This document shows positions 25,437-31,204 of a stretch of 32,032 bases of DNA, piece by piece. A program made the translations under genes and the position numbers. The stretch comes from a virus, in IMG/VR virus record IMGVR_UViG_3300027736_000150, positions 1-32,032 of that record; one strand, written 5' to 3'. The notes beneath the pieces are model-generated. The model saw only the letters and a list, made by a program, of their open reading frames with translations. It was not told the origin of the DNA and ran no database searches. Numbering within the stretch: the stretch's first letter is position 1; each line of letters opens with the position of its first letter.

Positions 25437-25599
25437 CCAGATTGCTTCTGGTGAAAATCCCTGGCCCAATACTCAGCAAAAAATAGAACTGGTTTGTAAA
25501 GAATTAAAACCCGATCAAAAGATTGGTGTAAACGAATTTGTAAAGGATGGCAAACTCTGCCAATGGACACTGGTACTGAAACATGAGCCCAAGAAGTGA
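25423..25599 (+). CDS. Small hypothetical protein in the lysis region
   Basis: A 58-residue soluble protein from ATG 25423 (MDLNNQIASGENPWPNTQQ, two Cys). The frame is open upstream to TTG 25378, which would add the hydrophobic MLLALVTFFLISFG as a membrane anchor or signal and overlap the TM-coding part of the previous gene in a different frame. The ATG start is preferred because of the 14-base overlap typical here, although its GGGATC upstream is weak. Its stop overlaps the next start (GTGA). Function unknown. Confidence 0.5.
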   Translation: MDLNNQIASGENPWPNTQQKIELVCKELKPDQKIGVNEFVKDGKLCQWTLVLKHEPKK

Positions 25600-26090
25600 T
25601 AGACCCCATCAGCATTACAGTGGCATTTGCTACGGCACAGTCCGTGGTGAAGCACATCAAGGATGCGGTGGCCTTGGGCAAGGATGTAAAGTCACTGTAT
25701 GGGCAATTCTCTGCCTTTTACACAGCAGCGGACCAAGTTCACTCGGCATCAACTAAAGCCCGAATAGCTGACCTACAAAAGACCGATGCACAAATAAACT
25801 CAGAATCCCTCAAGATAGCAATGGCCTCCAAGGCTTTGAGGGACCATGAAAGGGAATTAAAGGATTTGTTGTTTATGACCGGCAATGCTCCGGTCTGGGA
25901 AGAGATGATGGCAGAGAGAGTCCGGATGCACAAAGAACGTGCCGAAATGGAACGTGTAATGGCTGAGAAGAAGCAAAAGGACAAAGAGGCATTTGGTGAG
26001 GCAATAATGAATGCCTTGCTATTTGTGGCTGGTATAGCAGTTTTGGTTCCTCTGAGCGGTTTGGCATGGCAGTTTTTGATTGAGAGGTAA
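25596..26090 (+). CDS. Coiled-coil protein with C-terminal TM helix, lysis region
   Basis: A 164-residue protein starting at GTG in GTGA overlap. An N-terminal helix (PISITVAFATAQSVVKHIKDAV) leads to a charged coiled coil (about 55-135, many E, K, R, such as AERVRMHKERAEMERVMAEKKQ) and then one transmembrane helix near 138-160 (ALLFVAGIAVLVPLSGLAWQF). A tail-anchored protein with a long coiled coil is unlike standard i-spanins, which have the TM at the N-terminus. It directly precedes the three-TM holin-like gene. Conserved in other environmental phages to my knowledge, but its role is not known. Confidence 0.6.
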   Translation: MIDPISITVAFATAQSVVKHIKDAVALGKDVKSLYGQFSAFYTAADQVHSASTKARIADLQKTDAQINSESLKIAMASKALRDHERELKDLLFMTGNAPVWEEMMAERVRMHKERAEMERVMAEKKQKDKEAFGEAIMNALLFVAGIAVLVPLSGLAWQFLIER

Positions 26091-26092
26091 TT

Positions 26093-26587
26093 ATGTTTGA
26101 GATACTTTCTGGCGGTATTTTTGGCTCATTGCTTGGTGGCATATTCCGTTTAGCCCCTGAAGTCCTGAAGTGGTTGGACAAAAAGGATGAACGAGCCCAT
26201 GAGTTGCTAATGTTTGGTCAGCAATGCCAACTGGAAACTCTTCGTGGTCAACAGAAGCTGGCAGAGATTGGAGCCCAACGGGAGGCCACTGTAGACGCAG
26301 GGGTGATGAATGCCTTCAATTCAGCCATAGAACAGCAAACAGAAATGGTTAAAGCTGCTGGTGGATGGGTAGCCAGTCTTTCTGCTTCTGTACGTCCTAT
26401 CGTTACTTACTGGATTCTGTTTATCTGGTCCTTTATCCATGTTTGGTTTGCGTGGAATTCCTGGTTGTTGGGTGATCCACCTGCCGTAGTGTTCAACTTG
26501 ATGATGTCCGGAGACTTTGCTGCTCTGGTTTCTGGTACTTTGAATTACTGGTTCCTTGATCGTACATTGTCTAAACGTGGACTATGA
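26093..26587 (+). CDS. Putative three-TM holin (GTA-holin-like)
   Basis: A 164-residue protein. A hydrophobic N-terminus (about 2-20, FEILSGGIFGSLLGGIF) is followed by a helical, charged loop and then SASVRPIVTYWILFIWSFIHVWFAW (about 99-122) and a final hydrophobic region (ALVSGTLNYWFLDRTLSKRGL). The ASVRPxxTYW motif followed by W-F-x-x-R-T-L matches the three-TM holin family first described in gene-transfer agents. It would permeabilise the inner membrane to let the lysozyme out. The ATG of the lysozyme overlaps its stop (ATGA), the usual holin-endolysin pairing. Confidence 0.7.
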   Translation: MFEILSGGIFGSLLGGIFRLAPEVLKWLDKKDERAHELLMFGQQCQLETLRGQQKLAEIGAQREATVDAGVMNAFNSAIEQQTEMVKAAGGWVASLSASVRPIVTYWILFIWSFIHVWFAWNSWLLGDPPAVVFNLMMSGDFAALVSGTLNYWFLDRTLSKRGL

Positions 26588-27024
26588 ACCTCGATATAGC
26601 AGCAGCACTATGTAAGCAGTTTGAGGGGTTTAGAAGTAAACCCTATCTCTGCCCTGCTGGTGTACCCACTATTGGATATGGGTCTACCTATTACGCAAGT
26701 GGTGCAAAGGTTGCACTATCTGATGAGCCGATTAGTGAAGCAATTGCTGCAACGTTATTGCTCCACGAATTGCAATTTACCTATCTGCCAGGTGTGTTGC
26801 GTAATTGTCCTATTTTGTTAACAGATGAACGTAAGTGTAATGCCATCATAGACTTCTGTTATAACCTTGGAGTTGGCAGACTCCAAACCAGTACATTGAA
26901 GCGAAAAATCAATGAGCAAGACTGGGAAGCCGCCAAGGAACAATTGTTATTGTGGAACAAAGGCGGTGGCAAAGTCCTTCCAGGATTAGACAAACGCCGA
27001 AAAGCAGAAGCCCTGCTCCTATAA
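26584..27024 (+). CDS. Endolysin, GH24 lysozyme
   Basis: A 146-residue muramidase of the T4/lambdoid-P21 lysozyme family, which cuts the MurNAc-GlcNAc bond of peptidoglycan. The catalytic signature is E14-x8-C23-x5-T29 (FEGFRSKPYLCPAGVPTIGYG region), the variant with Cys in the position of the T4 Asp. The C-terminal domain has NAIIDFCYNLGVG and LPGLDKRRKAEALLL, also typical. The N-terminus (MNLDIAAALCKQ) has no signal-anchor, so it needs a holin to leave the cytoplasm. It overlaps the holin-like gene by ATGA. Full length; assignment secure. Confidence 0.9.
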   Translation: MNLDIAAALCKQFEGFRSKPYLCPAGVPTIGYGSTYYASGAKVALSDEPISEAIAATLLLHELQFTYLPGVLRNCPILLTDERKCNAIIDFCYNLGVGRLQTSTLKRKINEQDWEAAKEQLLLWNKGGGKVLPGLDKRRKAEALLL

Positions 27025-27032
27025 GGATTTGT

Positions 27033-27986
27033 ATGATTTCTGAAGAACAGTTTTTGGAATCTTGGAATAGATTAAAGTCTGCAAAGTTAGTGGCAGACGA
27101 ACTGGGCGTTACGGAAAGAGCAGTGCATGGAAGACGTAGGAGACAAGAAGAAAAGCATGGGAAAGTATTGCCGGTAAACGATCAGCGTTGGGTTTATCGG
27201 CAGCATATCTTCCCAAACAAAGTTGATCTGGGGATAGAAAATGGCACAGTCATCGTTTTTTCGGACGCTCACTTTTGGCCTGGCATTCGTTCAACGGCGT
27301 TTAAGGCTTTACTATATGCGATTGAAACGTATTCCCCAAAAGCAGTTATTTGTAATGGGGATGCCTTTGATGGCGCTGCTATATCTCGTCACCCGCCTAT
27401 GGGTTGGGAAAAACTTCCATCTGTAATACAAGAACTGAATGCCTGTAAAGCAATGCTGTCGGAAGTTTCGGAGACTGCTAAACAAGCCAGACGAAATGTA
27501 AAGCTGATATGGACAATGGGCAACCATGATGCAAGATTTGCTGCGAGATTGGCATCCAATGCACCACAGTATGTTCAGACCCCTGGATTTAAGCTGGAAG
27601 ACCACTTTGAAGACTGGAATTTTTGCTGGTCTGCCTGGATAACAGAAGACCTAATCGTAAAGCACCGCTACAAGGGTGGAGTCCATGCCACCCACAACAA
27701 TACTGTTGGAGCCGGTACGTCCATCGTTACAGGCCATTTGCACAGCCTCAAGGTGACTCCATACGCTGATTACAACGGCAATCGGTTTGGGGTGGATACA
27801 GGCACTTTAGCGGACCCTTATGGACCACAATTCTCGTACTCGGAACATAATCCGTTGAATCACCGGTCTGGGTTTGCCATGCTGACGCTCAAGAATGGGC
27901 GTTTATTGTGGCCTGAGTTATTCCATTTCTGGAATAAAGATGAGATTGAGTTTAGGGGTGAGGTTATAAAAGTAGGCGGTTATTAG
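27033..27986 (+). CDS. HTH-metallophosphoesterase fusion
   Basis: A 317-residue calcineurin-like metallophosphoesterase. Metal motifs in order: SDAH (D78, H80), NGDAFDG (D110), MGNHDAR (N164, H165), GVHATHNN (H218 or H221) and GHLHS (H235, H237), so the active site looks complete. Residues about 13-40 form a helix-turn-helix (AKLVADELGVTERAVHGRRRR) with a basic end, so it may bind nucleic acid. ATG at 27033 has AAGGA upstream; longer frames upstream lie inside the lysozyme gene. It is the last gene of the plus operon. Substrate unknown (DNA, RNA, cyclic nucleotide or phosphoprotein). Confidence 0.82.
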   Translation: MISEEQFLESWNRLKSAKLVADELGVTERAVHGRRRRQEEKHGKVLPVNDQRWVYRQHIFPNKVDLGIENGTVIVFSDAHFWPGIRSTAFKALLYAIETYSPKAVICNGDAFDGAAISRHPPMGWEKLPSVIQELNACKAMLSEVSETAKQARRNVKLIWTMGNHDARFAARLASNAPQYVQTPGFKLEDHFEDWNFCWSAWITEDLIVKHRYKGGVHATHNNTVGAGTSIVTGHLHSLKVTPYADYNGNRFGVDTGTLADPYGPQFSYSEHNPLNHRSGFAMLTLKNGRLLWPELFHFWNKDEIEFRGEVIKVGGY

Positions 27987-27991
27987 CCGCC
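27975..27991. terminator. Hairpin between convergent operons
   Basis: GGCGG (27975-27979) pairs with CCGCC (27987-27991) around a 7-base loop that includes the stop of the phosphoesterase gene. On the minus strand it is followed by TACTTTT, fitting an intrinsic terminator for the leftward operon; on the plus strand only a T-poor tail follows. Five pairs is short, so confidence is moderate. Confidence 0.45.
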
Positions 27992-28008
27992 CACTCTTAT
28001 GGACAAAA

Positions 28009-28224
28009 TTAAAACTCGTATTCAATTTCGTCTTCGCATTCGTACCAGTCATCCGACTCCTCGTCGTACCAGTACCACACATCATTTTCCTCATCGAACC
28101 AATACGCTGTACCTTCGTCGTCGTACTCGTACTCTTCTTCGACTTCTTCGTCTTCAATGATCTCTTCAAAGCCCATTAGATCCAGCAAGTCTTCGAAATC
28201 AAAAACAATAGCAAACGTATACAT
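28009..28224 (-). CDS. Extremely acidic, aromatic-rich mini-protein
   Basis: A 71-residue protein from ATG 28224, which has GGGAG five bases upstream; the longer frame to 28266 lacks one. It contains 32 Asp/Glu, no Lys, Arg or His, and 18 aromatic residues. Residues 41-60 hold two near-identical decapeptides, YWFDEENDVW and YWYDEESDDW, with a weaker related stretch before them (33-40). A chain this acidic resembles phage DNA-mimic proteins that block restriction or nucleoid proteins, but no homology was recognised. It could equally be a metal-binding or disordered protein. A hairpin separates it from the upstream gene, and it is the last gene of the leftward operon. Confidence 0.65.
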   Translation of the reverse strand: MYTFAIVFDFEDLLDLMGFEEIIEDEEVEEEYEYDDEGTAYWFDEENDVWYWYDEESDDWYECEDEIEYEF

Positions 28225-28237
28225 AAAAACTCCCAAA

Positions 28238-28268
28238 ATGTGGTTACAGCAAGTCGCTGCACCCACAT
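28238..28268 (-). terminator. Stem-loop in front of the acidic gene
   Basis: On the minus strand ATGTGG and CCACAT pair, as do CAGC and GCTG, with a small internal loop between them and a 5-base apical loop. The stem is followed by TTTTGGGAG. It could end part of the leftward transcripts before the acidic gene, or act as an attenuator or RNA processing site. The short T-run makes complete termination unlikely. Confidence 0.5.
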
Positions 28269-28274
28269 CCTAGC

Positions 28275-28442
28275 CTATTCTTTTGCGGTTTCCATGTCAG
28301 ACAATAAGTCCTTTATAGCCAGCAAACATAGTTTTATACGTTGTAATTCTTCCTGCTGTTCTTGCATACGAATGTATGAATCTTTGCAGAAATTAGCCAA
28401 GTTTTCGTTGGACCAAGCACCAAAATTGGGCAAATCATTCAT
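28275..28442 (-). CDS. 55-residue helical hypothetical protein
   Basis: A 55-codon frame whose ATG overlaps the previous stop as TAATG. The product begins MNDLPNFGAWSNENLANF and continues with an amphipathic, Gln/Glu/Leu-rich helix (QEQQEELQRIKLCLLAIKDLLSDM) ending ETAKE. A short coiled coil is likely. No family recognised. It was missed by an ORF length cutoff, but the overlap and the filling of an otherwise empty 167 bases support it. Confidence 0.6.
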   Translation of the reverse strand: MNDLPNFGAWSNENLANFCKDSYIRMQEQQEELQRIKLCLLAIKDLLSDMETAKE

Positions 28443-28684
28443 TACGTTTTCCTGTTTGGTTTAGGACAGTTCTCCGGTATGTTGGCAACACACCACACTG
28501 CTTGTTCTCGTAATCCCTGTCGTGCTTCTAACCATCTGTCTATGTAGACATCAGGCATAAAGGTTAATGCGTTTCTAATTGAATCCTTGTTAAGTTTAAG
28601 TAATTCGCCTATTTCATTTGCTGTCAGGCCATCTTCGTGCTGTTTAAGCACGTTTCTGATGTCTGGATGCCTCGATTTGCTCAA
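28442..28684 (-). CDS. Small HTH protein
   Basis: An 80-residue protein with a helix-turn-helix at about residues 18-43 (GLTANEIGELLKLNKDSIRNALTFM), preceded by a basic N-terminus (SKSRHPDIRNVLKQH). It looks like the DNA-binding half of a small winged-helix regulator or a phage replication-organisation protein. The start is TTG at 28684 with AAGGA eight bases upstream; no in-frame ATG precedes the HTH. It overlaps the previous gene by 41 bases and the next by TAATG. Target unknown. Confidence 0.6.
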   Translation of the reverse strand: MSKSRHPDIRNVLKQHEDGLTANEIGELLKLNKDSIRNALTFMPDVYIDRWLEARQGLREQAVWCVANIPENCPKPNRKT

Positions 28685-28868
28685 TTTGTAATTCCTTATC
28701 TTTATTTCTTTTGGGGAGGGGTAACCAGCCTAAGTAGAAAAAATCATTCCATGATCCAACAACACATACACCACCTTTGGTTAACAGGATCACCTTATGA
28801 TCCTCTGGTGGTCTAGGGTCACCTGCAACTGGGTACAAAAATTCCTGTCCGTCTGCAAAGTAATTCAT
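28644..28868 (-). CDS. DUF551-like small protein
   Basis: A 74-residue protein. A strand pattern KVILLTKGGVCVVGSW, an aromatic stretch (NDFFYLGW) and GWLPLPKRN recall the DUF551 family of small phage proteins, in which a W-x-PLP motif ends the domain. The tail (KDKELQIEQIEASRHQKRA) is a charged helix. Function unknown. The start overlaps the upstream stop (ATGA). Confidence 0.5.
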   Translation of the reverse strand: MNYFADGQEFLYPVAGDPRPPEDHKVILLTKGGVCVVGSWNDFFYLGWLPLPKRNKDKELQIEQIEASRHQKRA

Positions 28869-29065
28869 TTTCCTTTGATCCTTTTGTAGTCCAAAGCACC
28901 AGAACGAACGTATTCGTCTTTAGGCGGTTGATAGACCGGTTGCGCCCAGATGTTTATAGAGTTTGCTAAAGCTTCGTTTTGAACCCTTTCACGGCGTTTC
29001 CAGGGGGTAACTATGTTTAACGTCTTACGGGCTGAATCTGACTCAATTTTTAACGTAAAAGTCAC
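28865..29065 (-). CDS. Small basic hypothetical protein
   Basis: A 66-residue basic protein (TPWKRRERVQNEALANS; PPKDEYVRSGALDYKRIKGK) with no clear family or membrane part. The start is GTG at 29065 in GTGA overlap with the preceding stop; a GAAGAAG stretch upstream serves as weak ribosome binding site. It is part of the coupled cluster of small early genes. Confidence 0.5.
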   Translation of the reverse strand: MTFTLKIESDSARKTLNIVTPWKRRERVQNEALANSINIWAQPVYQPPKDEYVRSGALDYKRIKGK

Positions 29066-29217
29066 AGCATTGCTTCTTCATGGTTGTTGGGATTAAATGG
29101 TAATTTACCTACGGGTTTTGTTGGACGTAATGCAACAGGAAATGGCCATTGGATTGGTTTACGTTTTTCCATCAGCTTGTCTTGGGCTGCTGCTTTTTTG
29201 CTTTGGTAGCCTGTCAT
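29062..29217 (-). CDS. Small basic hypothetical protein
   Basis: Fifty-one residues from ATG 29217 (MTGYQSKKAAAQDKLMEKRK, then Pro-rich PFPVALRPTKPVGKLPFNP). A longer frame to GTG 29247 exists, but that part overlaps the upstream membrane-protein gene, and ATG 29217 is exactly the ATGA overlap with its stop. Basic and proline-rich, without recognisable domain. Confidence 0.5.
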   Translation of the reverse strand: MTGYQSKKAAAQDKLMEKRKPIQWPFPVALRPTKPVGKLPFNPNNHEEAML

Positions 29218-29369
29218 TTCAGCATCACCGCTGCAACAAGCATCCACACACCTACAACGATGGCTGCAAAGGCCAGGATGCCTTTAATCTGCTGGGCAAG
29301 AAACTCCCAAGGGTCATGGTCCTCCTCGGGGACTTCGTAAGACATATACGCTTTGTCTGCTTCAGTCAT
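29214..29369 (-). CDS. 51-residue single-TM protein
   Basis: A 51-codon frame with ATGA overlaps at both ends, missed by a length cutoff. The N-terminal half is acidic (EVPEEDHDPWEFLAQQ), followed by a transmembrane helix at about residues 30-50 (GILAFAAIVVGVWMLVAAVML) and a final Lys. It would sit in the inner membrane with the acidic part in the cytoplasm or periplasm. Function unknown; early phage membrane peptides often affect host division or superinfection. Confidence 0.65.
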   Translation of the reverse strand: MTEADKAYMSYEVPEEDHDPWEFLAQQIKGILAFAAIVVGVWMLVAAVMLK

Positions 29370-29572
29370 TTATTGCGCTCCTCAAGCATTGCGTCTGCCA
29401 TCATGTAAGCGTACTTCGCATGATCTTCGTCACACAAAAGGCCACTACTTGGTCTTGCCAACTGCCCTTGCATAGCCAGCCCAGCAAAGTGATCTCGCAG
29501 CGTCATGTCCAAAGCGTCTCCACCTGTCTTTTCAAGCCAATTAGGGTCGATTTGTGCGGTATTTTCTTTCAT
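29366..29572 (-). CDS. Small conserved phage protein
   Basis: A 68-residue protein containing MTLRDHFAGLAMQG and a C-terminal YAYMMADAMLEERNK helix. This MTLRDxFAxxAxxG pattern is recurrent in small early phage proteins of unknown function. ATG has AAAGGA six bases upstream. Both ends overlap neighbours by ATGA. Confidence 0.6.
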   Translation of the reverse strand: MKENTAQIDPNWLEKTGGDALDMTLRDHFAGLAMQGQLARPSSGLLCDEDHAKYAYMMADAMLEERNK

Positions 29573-29760
29573 TTGTATTCCTTTAAACGTGTTGTTAAAC
29601 GCTCTATACGGGCCAAATTTAGATCCAAAACAGCAGATGCGTACTCACAAGCGTTTTCAGCTTCTAGTCGGTCAAGATGTGCTTGGGCTAATTCCCTAGA
29701 AATTACTTCAATGGGTGTCAGTTCACGCCAGAAATCTTTAAAGTGCTTTAAGAATTTCAT
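29569..29760 (-). CDS. Small helical conserved phage protein
   Basis: A 63-residue protein, almost fully helical and charged (ISRELAQAHLDRLEAENACEYASAVLDLNLARIERLTTRLKEY). This resembles a common short phage protein with a RELxxAxxxLLEAQ...EYAAxxVxxNxARIxRL pattern, function unknown. The start overlaps the MazG-like stop (ATGA). Confidence 0.6.
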   Translation of the reverse strand: MKFLKHFKDFWRELTPIEVISRELAQAHLDRLEAENACEYASAVLDLNLARIERLTTRLKEYK

Positions 29761-30062
29761 GCTTTGACAAACACACCGTTTTCACGGAGGGTCCCTTTGC
29801 GGTTTTTGATGGCATCGTAGGCCACTTCCATGCAGTCAACCAGGTTAAGGTTCTGCAAAGCACAGTAAATAATCAAGCAAACCATCGTATCGCCAACAGC
29901 ATCCACGATATCTTCTCGGTTACCCTTGATGGTGGCATCAGCCAATTCACCGATTTCCGATACAGCTTTTAACAACTGTGTTTCAGGTGTTGAGTTTGGC
30001 ACGATCTTTCGAGCCTCTGCCCAACGTACTATGTCCATCTCTACCATTGCGTAAGTAGTCAT
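29757..30062 (-). CDS. MazG-like NTP pyrophosphohydrolase
   Basis: A 101-residue all-alpha NTP pyrophosphohydrolase of the MazG type. Such phage enzymes hydrolyse NTPs or dNTPs, or lower host (p)ppGpp, during infection. Metal-binding residues are recognisable: E36-x2-E39 (SEIGELADA) and D51, D54 and D58 (EDIVDAVGDTMV), followed by a hydrophobic dimer helix. ATG at 30062 is chosen; the frame continues upstream into the previous gene. AGAAAG is the ribosome binding site. A strong hairpin lies directly upstream, in the only real gap of this operon section. Confidence 0.8.
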   Translation of the reverse strand: MTTYAMVEMDIVRWAEARKIVPNSTPETQLLKAVSEIGELADATIKGNREDIVDAVGDTMVCLIIYCALQNLNLVDCMEVAYDAIKNRKGTLRENGVFVKA

Positions 30063-30074
30063 ACAATTCTTTCT

Positions 30075-30091
30075 GGGGGGATATTCCCCCC
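30075..30091 (-). promoter_or_regulatory. G6/C6 hairpin before the MazG-like gene
   Basis: GGGGGG (30075-30080) and CCCCCC (30086-30091) flank ATATT; the A-T pair next to the stem can add a seventh pair. It ends 13 bases before ATG 30062, next to the AGAAAG ribosome binding site. No T-run follows on the minus strand, so RNA stability, processing or control of translation is more likely than termination. Confidence 0.5.
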
Positions 30092-30096
30092 TTTGG

Positions 30097-30243
30097 TTAT
30101 TCTTCCACCGGAGTTGGTGTAACTTGGGATTGGCCTTGCTCTTGAATCTTCTCAATCAAGCCTTTGACCTGTTCGTAAGGAAACTTAGACAAGGCTGCAA
30201 GGATGGCGTTTACTTCGTCAATCGAAAATACTAAAGTAATCAT
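30097..30243 (-). CDS. Small conserved phage protein
   Basis: Forty-eight residues from ATG 30243 (MITLVFSIDEVNAILAALSKFPYEQVKGLIEKIQEQ). The S-x-E-E/D-V-N-x-I-L-A-A-L-x-K-x-P-Y-E-Q-V pattern is very common in phages and is of unknown function. A longer frame to 30285 exists, but that part lies inside the preceding 55-codon gene. No strong ribosome binding site; the 26-base overlap suggests coupling. Confidence 0.65.
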   Translation of the reverse strand: MITLVFSIDEVNAILAALSKFPYEQVKGLIEKIQEQGQSQVTPTPVEE

Positions 30244-30385
30244 TTTTGGGTTTCTCGTTAAACATTGAAATGGGTTTGTCTTCAATCGGTGTGGTTTTCA
30301 ACCATAGTGTTCCATTAGAAGACAACCAGGCTGCTGGTGTCTCCACAATGATTTCACCGGTTTCAGGGTTAAGTAGCGTGTTCAT
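30218..30385 (-). CDS. 55-residue hypothetical protein
   Basis: A 55-codon frame that begins in the stop of the SSB-like gene (TGATG) and runs into the next gene. It was too short for an ORF cutoff. The product starts MNTLLNPETGEIIVETPAAW, with the LNPETGEII pattern often seen in small phage proteins, and ends NEKPKNDYFSIFD. It fills what would otherwise be a 141-base gap. Function unknown. Confidence 0.6.
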   Translation of the reverse strand: MNTLLNPETGEIIVETPAAWLSSNGTLWLKTTPIEDKPISMFNEKPKNDYFSIFD

Positions 30386-30636
30386 CAGAATGGCAGATCA
30401 TCATCTGGTTTTGCTTTGCGTGTAGGCGCAGAACTTTGGCGAGGGGAGTCTTGCTTTTCTTTGACTGACAAAGAGAAAAACTTGGTCCCATCTTTCTTTG
30501 ATTCTTTGATCCAGGCATTGAGCCAGTACTCAGTACCCTCGACATTTATAGACCCGTTGTAATCGGGGTGACGGTCTTCCTCTTTCTTTGTGTTCTTAAA
30601 AAGTGAACCTCGGTTTGTGTTGTCAAATTCAGCCAT
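30385..30636 (-). CDS. ssb: Putative ssDNA-binding protein with acidic tail
   Basis: Eighty-three residues from ATG 30636, which has GAGG six bases upstream. The core (about 22-60, HPDYNGSINVEGTEYWLNAW, then KDGTKFFSLSVK) has the strand pattern of a small OB-like single-strand DNA-binding protein of phages. A disordered Ser/Pro/Lys linker leads to the C-terminal DDDLPF, the acidic tip by which SSBs recruit partner proteins. It directly follows the annealase gene (8-base overlap), a typical recombination pairing. Confidence 0.7.
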   Translation of the reverse strand: MAEFDNTNRGSLFKNTKKEEDRHPDYNGSINVEGTEYWLNAWIKESKKDGTKFFSLSVKEKQDSPRQSSAPTRKAKPDDDLPF

Positions 30637-31204
30637 TTTTTTCCTCATCAAGTTTAGATTTGTACGCTTTGATAGCAGAGCGCACCTTACTGTCAATCTT
30701 TAGTGCTTCCCACACTGCAAGACGAACCTCGTTGTCGGAAATGGATTCCCATTCCCCATACATTCCAGCCATGTCACCTTGGGCGTGTAAACCTTTAATG
30801 GCCTCCACCACCTGGTCAATCAGACTGGTATCCATCTGCGGCAGGTCTTCACCGGCATAGATATACAGACCCAATCCATGCAGCGACAATGCTTTGGTCA
30901 TGCAACGCATGATGGCTGTATTGACGGCAAAAGCATCAGGGTGCTGGATAGCCTTGTTGCGGTGGTCCATGACCGGCAATTGGCACGTTATAGGCTTGTT
31001 AAACAGGGTTACTGTTACCCAAACCATGTAAGTGCCATTAATGTCGATCCAGCACTTGTCGCCAAACATCTGCACCTGGAAGTGAGCATTGGGATCTGCT
31101 TTGAGTGCTTCAGCCCATGCCCAAGCCCATGACAGGTAAGTAAGGTTGCCCTTCTTTTCGGTATGCTCATTTACGTTGAGCTTGAGCAGTGTATTAACGT
31201 CCAT
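30629..31204 (-). CDS. Single-strand annealing protein, DUF1071/Sak3 type
   Basis: A 191-residue protein. LTYLSWAWAWAEALKADPNAHF (about 21-42), the strand YMVWVTVTLFNKPITCQLPVMD and DAFAVNTAIMRCMTKALSLHGLGLYIYAGEDLP (about 101-133) match the DUF1071 family, grouped with phage single-strand annealing proteins (Sak3). It would anneal complementary ssDNA during phage recombination and replication. ATG 31204 has GAGGA eight bases upstream; the longer frame to 31303 overlaps the zinc-ribbon gene. Followed by an SSB-like gene and preceded by RusA two genes upstream. Confidence 0.8.
   Translation of the reverse strand: MDVNTLLKLNVNEHTEKKGNLTYLSWAWAWAEALKADPNAHFQVQMFGDKCWIDINGTYMVWVTVTLFNKPITCQLPVMDHRNKAIQHPDAFAVNTAIMRCMTKALSLHGLGLYIYAGEDLPQMDTSLIDQVVEAIKGLHAQGDMAGMYGEWESISDNEVRLAVWEALKIDSKVRSAIKAYKSKLDEEKNG

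Noticed and set aside
28240-28464. Plus-strand 74-codon frame opposite the 55-residue minus gene
   Set aside because: The minus-strand frame has overlap coupling on its upstream side and fits the operon; the plus frame has no neighbours or ribosome binding site.
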